Assembly: GCF_016859125.1 (NCBI RefSeq)
Contig: NZ_CP069338.1
Span: 682,001 to 746,000 of the forward strand
Origin: Archangium violaceum
GTDB taxonomy: Bacteria > Myxococcota > Myxococcia > Myxococcales > Myxococcaceae
DNA length: 64,000 bases
Direction: 5' to 3'
In this document: positions 57,599-64,000 of the stretch, piece by piece
How positions within the stretch are numbered: position 1 is the stretch's first letter
Layout: every line of letters starts with the position of its first letter
Notes under the pieces: generated by a model
Databases searched by the model: none
What the model was told of the DNA's origin: nothing
Seen by the model: only the letters and a program-made list of their open reading frames with translations
Made by a program: the position numbers and the translations under genes

Positions 57599-60500
57599 CT
57601 ACGCGAGCGGGAGCTCCAGCGTGGCCGTGGCCCCCTTCCCCGCCCCGTCGCTCTCCAGCAGGAGCCCGCCTCCCAGCAGCTTCGCGGCCAGCGCGCTCGA
57701 GTGCAGGCCGAAGCCGTGGCCATCCCTGCGCGTGGTGAAGCCGTGCGTGAAGAGCCGCTCGCGGAGCTCCGGCGAGAAGCCCATGCCGCTGTCCACCACC
57801 TGGATGCGAGCCACCTTCTCCCCGAGGGTGAGCCGCACGAGCATGTGCCGCTGTTCCACGGGCACCCCATCCAGGGCGTACTTGGCGTTGCTGATGAGGT
57901 TGATGAGGATCTGCAGCACCTTGTGCCTGTCCACCCGCACCTTGCAGGAGGACGAGAGCTCGCGGGTGACGGTGACACCGTGGCGCTCGAGCGCCGCCCT
58001 CTGGATGCGCAGCGCGTCCTCGGCGAGCTGGGACAGCTCGCATTCGTCGATGAGGAGCGCGGTCTTCGCGTAATTCTGCTGCACCTGGACGATGGAGCGG
58101 ATGTGCTCGACATGCCAGCCCATCTCCGCCAGGCCCCCCCGCAGGCTCGTCTGCTCGCGGAGGAGCTCCTCGGTGAGGGCGGCGAAATAGTCCGGCAGCT
58201 GGAGCCCGCGCGGATCCTTCGTGAAGAAGTCCGCCAGGCCTCCCCGGTGCTCCTCGAGCAGCGCGGAGAGCTGCTTCAGCCGGACCAGACGCGAGGTGGC
58301 CATGGTCCCGCGCATCACCTCGAGGTTGACGACGGCGCTGGTGAGGACATTGCCCACGTTGTGCAGCACGTTGGAGGCGATCTCGGACATGCCCACCTCG
58401 CGCGCGGTGTCCACCAACCGGGCCTGGGCCTCCTTGAGCTCCCGGGTGCGCGCCTCCACCCGGGCCTCGAGCTCGTCGTTGGCGCGGCGCAGGGCCGACT
58501 CGGCGTGCTGGACCTCGGCGTACAGGCGCGCGTTCTCGATGGAGATGACGGCCTGCGAGGCGAGGTGTCCGAGCAGCGAGAGGCGCTCCGGAGTGAAGGC
58601 CTCGGTCGCCAGCTCGTTCTCCAGGTACAGCACGCCGTAGAAGTGCTCCTTGCGCAGCAGCGGGAGGCAGAGCACCGACCGCGCCCGGCCTCGCGCGAGG
58701 TATTCGTCGGCCGAGAAGGGATGGGGCCGCGAGGCATCACCGATGAGCACGTGCTCCCGCGTGCGCTTGACGTAGGCGATGAGCGTCCACGGCAGCGCCT
58801 GGGGCGCGTCCTCTTCCGGCAGGAGGAGGGGCTCTCCCGGTGAGGCGCCGGAGATGGCCGCCACGGGAAGCTTGTCACCCCGGGCGAGCAGCAGGGCCCC
58901 GCGCTGGGCTCCCGCGTTCTCGATGGCCACCTGCATGAGGGTGGTCACCAACCGCTCCAGCACGATCTCCCCGGAGATGGCCTGCTGGGCCTTCACCAGG
59001 GAGAGGGCGTCGATCCGCGTCGACGAGCTCGTATCGCCTTCCGGCGCGTCCTCCGCGAGCACGAGGTTCGGCCACCGGGCTTCCAGGTGCCGCACCTTGC
59101 CCAGGGCGCCCCAGCGCAGGTACGCCTCCCGGGCCGAGCGCGCATAGGCATCGGCGATGGTCGGGAAACGCCGCTCGCGCCAGAAGTTCGCCGCGAGCTC
59201 GCTCGCGAGCCCGACGTTCTGGATGAAGCCATGCTCCCGGGCCGATTGGACCGCGTCCTCATAGGCGCGCGCCGCGTCCTCGCTCCGGCCCGTCACCCGG
59301 GCCAGCTCCGCGGATACCATCCGCTCGGGCGCGAGGAAGTTCTCCTGGCAATAGCCCGCCCACTCCGCGAGCTGCTGCTGGTGCCGCTGGAGCTCCCCGA
59401 GCCACCGCTCCCGCTCCTCCGGCGACGCCCCCGGGACACACGCGGCCAGGGTCAGCGCCAGGTAGAGGTGGAAGTCCAGCAGTTGGATGTGGCTGGTGGA
59501 GGACCAGACGAGCGCGGCGGCCTTCTCTCCCGCCTGACGCGCCTCCTCGTACGCGCCGCACATGAAGCGCGCCTGCATCTTGATGATCCAATACCAGCAC
59601 CTCAGGGTGCTCATGCGCTCGGGAGTCAGCCCGGCCTCGAACTCCTCCTCCTCGAAACCCTCTCCGCTCAGCGTATGGAACGAGCGCGTGCGCCCACGCA
59701 GGAACTGGATGTAGCTCTGCGACGCACGGATGACCTCATGCACATCCTGGTAGCCAGCCCTGTAGGCGAAGTCGAAGCGGGCGACCGATTCCGCATAGGC
59801 ATCCTCCAGGTTGTAACCCAGGGAGATGCTGTTCGTGACGATGTGGTTGCAGCAATAGCAGGCGACCTGGAAATCCCCGGCCTGCAGCGCGTGATGGAAG
59901 GCGCCACGGATGAGCTCCATGGAGCGGGAGATGGGCCGGGTCCAGTAGTTGACGATCTCCATGCTGTAGAGCGCCATGCCCCGGAACGCGGAGAAGTCGT
60001 GACGCTCCACGAGCTCGCAGGCGAGCTCGGCGAAGGCATAGCCCTCCCGGTACTTCTTGAAGGCCGGTCCCACCACCGCGCCGTACCAAGCGTACCCGTT
60101 CACGGCCGCTTCACTGTTACCATGCCGCAGGCTCAGGGACACCAGCCGGGCGAGGTGGAGGATGAGCAGGTTGTAGTCGGTGAAGTACGCCGGCGTGAAG
60201 AGAGCGCCCAGGACACTGAGCACCGCCTTCATGTCCGGGTCCGTCACGAGCGGCAGCTCGACGAGGCTCGCGATGGAGCGCTCACCCAGGAGGGCCCAGA
60301 CCTCGTCGTTGGCGGCCACCACCTCCTCCCAGGACGGATGCGGCGGCATGTGCATGCCCATCAGCCCCAGACACTCCAGCAGACAGGAGACGGAGGCCTG
60401 GATCTCCCCGGCGGCCAGGTGGAGATCGCTCCTCAGGCGATAGACGGCGGCGGTGTCCGTGGGAGTCCGTACCTGGGAGAGGAGGACCTCGACCAGGGCG

Positions 60501-62890
60501 CGCGCAGCGGCGGCTTTGCCGCTCATGAACTCGCTGGTCGCCTGGTCCAGGCGCAGCTTGAAGGCGAATGCGTGGTCCGTCGTCCAGGGGTTTCCCGGAA
60601 TGAGGTCGAAGGCCGTCGAGAAGTACGCGATGGCCGAGCGGTGCGCGGTCGAGCGCTTGGCCTTACAACCCGCCTCGGCATTCAGCCGCGCCACGCGCAG
60701 GCGCTCCTCGGGCGTGACGATCAACTCCGCCCCGGCGTTGAGCTGCCCCACGATGTCGAAGAGCTTCTCGCGCACCTCCTCCGGGGACAGGCTCTCCAGC
60801 AGCAGCCGGCCGATGCGCAGGTGCACGGCCTTGCGATCCTCCTCGGGAATGAGGGCCTGCGCCGCCTGCTGGATGCGATCATGGAGGAACCGGAACTGCT
60901 CCGGCCCCCCGCGCGCCAACATGCCCTCCTGGATTGCCGGCTCGAGGTTCCGCTCCACCTCGTGTGGCTCCATGCCGGAGATGATGGCCAGCATCTGGAG
61001 CGGGAAGGTATTGCCCACACACGCCGAGAGGCGCAGCAGGTGCTGGGCTCCATCCGGGAGCAGGCGCAACCTGCCCACCATGAAGTCGACGACATTGTCG
61101 GAGTAGCCCTTCTCCCGGACGCCATCGGCATCCCATCGCCACCGCCCATCCGGCGTGCGCGTCAACAGCCCGTCCTGGTTCAGCGTCAGCATCAGCTGGA
61201 TGAGGAAGAACGGATTGCCCCCGGTCTTCTCGAGCACCAGGGCCGAAAGCGGCACGACGATGTCCTCCCCCGCCCCCGGGAGCGCCTCGGTCACCAGTTG
61301 CTGGAGCTGCGCGAGGCTCAGCGGCTCGAGCCGGATGTCGGTGACCGGCGCGCCCGCCTTGCGCACCTCGTCCAACGTCAGCATCAGCGGGTGTGACGGG
61401 CTGACCTCGTTGTCGCGATAGGCCCCCACCCACAGCACGGGCGGCAGCTCCTCGCCGCAGAGCAGCTGCTGGATGAGCCGCAGACTGGCCAGGTCCGCCC
61501 ACTGCAGGTCGTCGAGGAACACGACGAGCGGGTGCTCGCAGGTGGAGAAGGCGCCGAGGAACTTCTGGAAGACCTGGTTGAAGCGGTTCTGCGCCTCGGC
61601 GGGCGGCAGCTCCTGGACGGCGGGCTGTCTGCCCACGACGAGCTCCAACTGGGGAACCAGGTCCACGAGCACCTGCCCCTTGTCCCCCCACGCCTCGTGC
61701 AGCCGCTCGCGCCACGTCGCGAGCTCCTCGTCGGTGCCCGCGAGCAACTGCTGCACCAGCCCACGGATGGCTTGAGCCAGCGTGGCGTAGGGAATGTCCC
61801 GCTGGAACTGGTCGAACTTGCCGCGCAGGAAGAACCCGCGCCGCTCCACCACTGGCCGGTGCAGCTCGTGGACGACGGCCGACTTCCCGATGCCGGAGTA
61901 GCCGCGGACCAGGACGAGCTCCGGCCGCCCTCCCCTCGCGGTCCGCGCGAAGCTCTCGAAAAGGGTGGCCACGGGAGCCTCCCGTCCATAGAGCCGCTGC
62001 GGCATCTGGAAACGACTGGGGAAGTCGTGCTCGCCTGGCGGGAATGCCTCGGGCTCTCCCCGGAGCAGACCGTCCCGGCACCGCTCGAGGTCCGCCTTCA
62101 GCCCATCGGCGCCCTGGTAGCGCTCCTCGGCGACCTTGGCCAGGAGCTTCATCACGATGGCGGACAAGGGGGGCGGAAGGGACGCGACGAGCTCGTGCGG
62201 GGGCCTCGGACGGAAGGCCATGTGCGCGTGGAACCACCCGAGCGCATCCTTCGCGTGAAAGGGCAGGCGGCCCGTCAGAAGCTCGTAGAACGTCACCCCC
62301 AGCGAATACAGGTCCGTGCGGTAATCCACCGCCCGGTTCATCCGCCCCGTCTGCTCGGGGGACATGTAGGCGAGCGTCCCCTCGATGAAGGGGGTGGCCA
62401 CCGAGTCCACGTGCTCCACCCGGTGCAGGGAGGCGGAGCCGAAGTCGATGATCCGCCCCTCCCCCGTGGGCGTGAGGATGATGTTGGAGGGCTTGAGATC
62501 CTTGTGGATGACGCCGCGCCGGTGGATCTCCCCAAGGGTCGAGGCCAGGGAGATGGCCAGCGAGAGGAAGCGGGTGACGTCGAGCCGCTGACCGACGAGC
62601 TTCGACAGCGGCTCGCCCTCGACCTCTTCCAGGACGAGGAGGGGGCGATCGTGGACGAGCTCACAGGCATGGGCGCGAGGCACACCTGCCACGTCCTGGA
62701 GCCGCTGCAGGATGCCGTGCTCCCGGCGGTACCGCTCCCACTCGCGCGGGCCGGGCACGGTGAGCTTGGGCGTCTTGACGATGACAGCCCGGTTGTCCGC
62801 GCCACAGACCGCGAGGAAGAGAAGGTTGGCGCCCGTCGCGCGCAGCGAACCGCGCAGCGTATGGCCCGGGATGTCCATCATGTTGTGCAT
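57599..62890 (-). CDS. Trifunctional Ser/Thr kinase, AAA ATPase and sensor histidine kinase
   Basis: 1763-aa signalling protein. N-terminal Hanks kinase (about 10-260): AVIVKTPKL, IHKDLKPSN, IIDFGSAS, GTLAYMSPEQTGRMN. AAA/STAND ATPase: Walker A GYSGIGKS with Lys336, Walker B VVFLDDLQWAD, then a long helical TPR-like region. A GAF domain (about 1240-1410: GAQRGALLLARGDKLPVAAI, SVLCLPLLRKEHFYGVLYLENE) precedes a coiled coil and the histidine kinase: His1510 in VLHNVGNVLTS, N box NLISNAKYALDG, DSGMGF, and GHGFGLHSSALAAKLLGG. Intracellular, as no membrane helix is seen. Start taken at the ATG before HNMMDIPGHTLRG; a weak binding site. A partner response regulator is not adjacent. Confidence 0.92.
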   Translation of the reverse strand: MHNMMDIPGHTLRGSLRATGANLLFLAVCGADNRAVIVKTPKLTVPGPREWERYRREHGILQRLQDVAGVPRAHACELVHDRPLLVLEEVEGEPLSKLVGQRLDVTRFLSLAISLASTLGEIHRRGVIHKDLKPSNIILTPTGEGRIIDFGSASLHRVEHVDSVATPFIEGTLAYMSPEQTGRMNRAVDYRTDLYSLGVTFYELLTGRLPFHAKDALGWFHAHMAFRPRPPHELVASLPPPLSAIVMKLLAKVAEERYQGADGLKADLERCRDGLLRGEPEAFPPGEHDFPSRFQMPQRLYGREAPVATLFESFARTARGGRPELVLVRGYSGIGKSAVVHELHRPVVERRGFFLRGKFDQFQRDIPYATLAQAIRGLVQQLLAGTDEELATWRERLHEAWGDKGQVLVDLVPQLELVVGRQPAVQELPPAEAQNRFNQVFQKFLGAFSTCEHPLVVFLDDLQWADLASLRLIQQLLCGEELPPVLWVGAYRDNEVSPSHPLMLTLDEVRKAGAPVTDIRLEPLSLAQLQQLVTEALPGAGEDIVVPLSALVLEKTGGNPFFLIQLMLTLNQDGLLTRTPDGRWRWDADGVREKGYSDNVVDFMVGRLRLLPDGAQHLLRLSACVGNTFPLQMLAIISGMEPHEVERNLEPAIQEGMLARGGPEQFRFLHDRIQQAAQALIPEEDRKAVHLRIGRLLLESLSPEEVREKLFDIVGQLNAGAELIVTPEERLRVARLNAEAGCKAKRSTAHRSAIAYFSTAFDLIPGNPWTTDHAFAFKLRLDQATSEFMSGKAAAARALVEVLLSQVRTPTDTAAVYRLRSDLHLAAGEIQASVSCLLECLGLMGMHMPPHPSWEEVVAANDEVWALLGERSIASLVELPLVTDPDMKAVLSVLGALFTPAYFTDYNLLILHLARLVSLSLRHGNSEAAVNGYAWYGAVVGPAFKKYREGYAFAELACELVERHDFSAFRGMALYSMEIVNYWTRPISRSMELIRGAFHHALQAGDFQVACYCCNHIVTNSISLGYNLEDAYAESVARFDFAYRAGYQDVHEVIRASQSYIQFLRGRTRSFHTLSGEGFEEEEFEAGLTPERMSTLRCWYWIIKMQARFMCGAYEEARQAGEKAAALVWSSTSHIQLLDFHLYLALTLAACVPGASPEERERWLGELQRHQQQLAEWAGYCQENFLAPERMVSAELARVTGRSEDAARAYEDAVQSAREHGFIQNVGLASELAANFWRERRFPTIADAYARSAREAYLRWGALGKVRHLEARWPNLVLAEDAPEGDTSSSTRIDALSLVKAQQAISGEIVLERLVTTLMQVAIENAGAQRGALLLARGDKLPVAAISGASPGEPLLLPEEDAPQALPWTLIAYVKRTREHVLIGDASRPHPFSADEYLARGRARSVLCLPLLRKEHFYGVLYLENELATEAFTPERLSLLGHLASQAVISIENARLYAEVQHAESALRRANDELEARVEARTRELKEAQARLVDTAREVGMSEIASNVLHNVGNVLTSAVVNLEVMRGTMATSRLVRLKQLSALLEEHRGGLADFFTKDPRGLQLPDYFAALTEELLREQTSLRGGLAEMGWHVEHIRSIVQVQQNYAKTALLIDECELSQLAEDALRIQRAALERHGVTVTRELSSSCKVRVDRHKVLQILINLISNAKYALDGVPVEQRHMLVRLTLGEKVARIQVVDSGMGFSPELRERLFTHGFTTRRDGHGFGLHSSALAAKLLGGGLLLESDGAGKGATATLELPLA

Positions 62891-63346
62891 GGTCTCGGAG
62901 TCGAAAGTCGAAAAGTGGACACGACTTGAAGAACGCCTGCAACGAGTACATCGAGCGCTCTTCCACGCTCGCCTGCCCCGTCGAGCCCTTGCCGTAAGTC
63001 CTACACGCCTCCAGCCCGAGCAATCCGCCTCGACGGGATAACCTCCTGGAATCATTCACGTCTCCCCGGCGCCGTGCTGGCACGCAGGATGCTTTATGAG
63101 CCCTCGAGAAGGTGATGGTGCAGGACGGTGGGGGAGCGGCGGGTCGGGGGGTCGTAGGGGCTCGGGCAGCCGGGTGGGGAGCAGTCGGGGGTAGGACCTG
63201 GGGAATCATGTCGGGGAGGGGCCGCTGGGGGGCGGTTCCTCCCCGATTATTTTGTCCGTACGCCCGCGCTCGCCCCCGGTGCGCGGCGGTGGTACCTGCT
63301 CTCGTCCCCTTGGGAGGACCCGATAAGAGGTCCCAGGAGCAGGAAC
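62891..63346. other. Intergenic region with sigma-54 promoter and G-rich tract
   Basis: About 456 bases between the giant kinase gene (leftward) and the GFA gene (rightward). It contains the near-consensus sigma-54 element at 63078-63093 and a strongly G-rich tract at about 63120-63240. Open frames across it are GC shadows without coding character. Confidence 0.5.
63078..63093 (+). promoter_or_regulatory. Sigma-54 (-24/-12) promoter
   Basis: TGGCACGCAGGATGCT matches the consensus TGGCACG-N4-TTGCW at every position except one (A instead of the first T of TTGC). The GG and GC dinucleotides have the required 12-base separation. It points rightward, toward the GFA gene 253 bases away. Confidence 0.6.
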
Positions 63347-63709
63347 ATGGCGGAGCAGAAGAAGTACACGGGTGGCTGTCACTGCGGGAAGGTGCGCTTC
63401 GAAGTGACGACGGATTTGAGCATGGTGATCGACTGCAACTGCTCGATCTGCACGAAGCGCGGGCTGCTGTTGACCTTCGTCCCCCCCGAACAACTCACCT
63501 TCGTGGCGGGGAATGAGGCCGCTCTGAAAGACTATCAGTTCAACAAGAAGGTCGTTCACCACCTCTTCTGCCCGGACTGCGGAGTCGAGTCGTTCGGCAC
63601 GGGCCAGACACCGGATGGACAGAAGATGTATGCCATCAACGTCCGATGCCTGGACGGCGTGGACCTCGCCTCCCTCAAGCGGACCCCCTTCGACGGCAGG
63701 AGCAAGTAG
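63347..63709 (+). CDS. GFA-family (Mss4-fold) zinc protein
   Basis: 120-aa protein of the GFA (glutathione-dependent formaldehyde-activating/CENP-V) family. Cys motifs: Cys11 and Cys13 in GGCHCGKV, Cys30, Cys32 and Cys35 in DCNCSICTK, and the CPDCG pair in the last third; together they bind one or two zincs. The FVAGNEAALKDYQFNKKVVHHLF segment is typical. Most members have no proven enzyme activity. ATG 63347 follows AGGAGCAGGA. The upstream sigma-54-type promoter may drive it after a long leader. Confidence 0.9.
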   Translation: MAEQKKYTGGCHCGKVRFEVTTDLSMVIDCNCSICTKRGLLLTFVPPEQLTFVAGNEAALKDYQFNKKVVHHLFCPDCGVESFGTGQTPDGQKMYAINVRCLDGVDLASLKRTPFDGRSK

Positions 63710-63815
63710 CCCCAGGAGGGTGGTGACTCCGGAGGCTCGTGGAGCTCCGGAGCTCCGGAGCTCAGGCGCAGGGCGGCAGGAAGAGCCCCTCGGTGAAGGC
63801 CCTGAGATTCTGGAC

Positions 63816-64000
63816 TCACGCCGGGCCGTAGAGCGTTCGGAGCTCGGCGGAGATCGCGCGCAGCCGGGCGCGGAGTGGTTCGGGTGCGAGCACTTCGACG
63901 GCACGACCGAGCACGCAGAGCTGGGAGAGCGCGATGGATTCCCGCTCGAAGTCGAGGGTGACCGTCTTCGTCCCATCGCGCGCACGGCGGCTCTCGGCGA
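63816..64000 (-). CDS. WYL-domain transcriptional regulator, C-terminal end (cut by window)
   Basis: The last 60 codons of a leftward gene run off the right window edge. The visible part reads GTKTVTLDFERESIALSQLCV, then LGRAVEVLAPEPLRARLRA and ISAELRTLYGPA before the stop. The strand-helix pattern with VEVLAPEPLRARLRA and a terminal LYGP is the usual end of YafY-type WYL-domain regulators, where it shapes the ligand-sensing oligomer. The DNA-binding half lies beyond the window. The gene is convergent with the GFA gene, with 106 bases between. Confidence 0.65.
   Translation of the reverse strand, partial: AESRRARDGTKTVTLDFERESIALSQLCVLGRAVEVLAPEPLRARLRAISAELRTLYGPA

Noticed and set aside
59087-61396. 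770-codon rightward frame opposite the giant kinase gene
   Set aside because: No homology-like blocks; the - strand encodes continuous known domains.
63112-63516. 134-codon frame across the G-rich tract and GFA start
   Set aside because: Glycine/arginine low complexity and overlap with the well-supported GFA gene in another frame.

Overview
The window reads as a chromosomal stretch from a high-GC myxobacterium (Myxococcota, probably suborder Cystobacterineae). The evidence is gene content: a TIGR02265/DUF2378 protein and a DUF2381 (TIGR02268) protein, both Myxococcus-type paralogous families; four Hanks-type Ser/Thr kinases, one pseudokinase and one very large kinase/AAA/histidine-kinase hybrid; many lipoproteins of unknown role; and codons strongly biased to G/C in third position. 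No rRNA, tRNA or CRISPR array was seen, so the species cannot be named from this sequence.

Layout. 0-7.4 kb: a LysR regulator, a Uma2-type protein, a lipoprotein/subtilase pair behind a striking inverted repeat, an alpha/beta hydrolase and an unknown gene. 7.4-16 kb: an orphan GspG-like protein, propionyl-CoA synthetase, lipoproteins, a metallophosphoesterase, a divergent XRE-cupin/aldo-keto reductase pair, a 57-aa gene and a second hydrolase. 16-23 kb: a giant choice-of-anchor-D lipoprotein, a kinase, a TIGR02265 protein, a second Uma2 protein and a second metallophosphoesterase. 23-28 kb: a leftward cluster (ttcA, TerB-like, PhnD-like, bcp) divergent from ribonuclease D, then two unknown genes. 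28-41 kb: M1 aminopeptidase, Cys-rich helical protein, GNAT, DUF2339 membrane protein, Nudix hydrolase, M32 carboxypeptidase, and a kinase followed by two exported proteins.

41-48 kb looks like an accessory island. It starts with a frameshifted excisionase-type gene. It then holds a DUF2381 protein, a transmembrane kinase with a lipoprotein-like extracytoplasmic domain, two convergent paralogous XRE regulators and a pseudokinase. It ends with an orphan toxin-like fragment, its putative immunity neighbour and a possible transposase tail. This is the best candidate in the window for a poorly described signalling or conflict system.

48-64 kb: prfC, a bestrophin-like gene remnant, an atypical SDR protein with an N-terminal zinc-knuckle segment, a translationally coupled operon of an M28 peptidase between two related exported proteins, a leftward three-gene ABC-2 exporter operon, an Rsm22-type methyltransferase, the 1763-aa hybrid kinase, a near-consensus sigma-54 promoter, a GFA protein, and the C-terminal end of a WYL-domain regulator cut by the window edge.

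An intergenic repeat (CCCTCTCCCTCTGGGAGAGGG followed by a GGGGTGAGGG-like tail) recurs in clear form at three places, and related hairpins occur at three more. Start codons were moved inward from the longest frame wherever a ribosome binding site, signal peptide or neighbouring gene argued for it.
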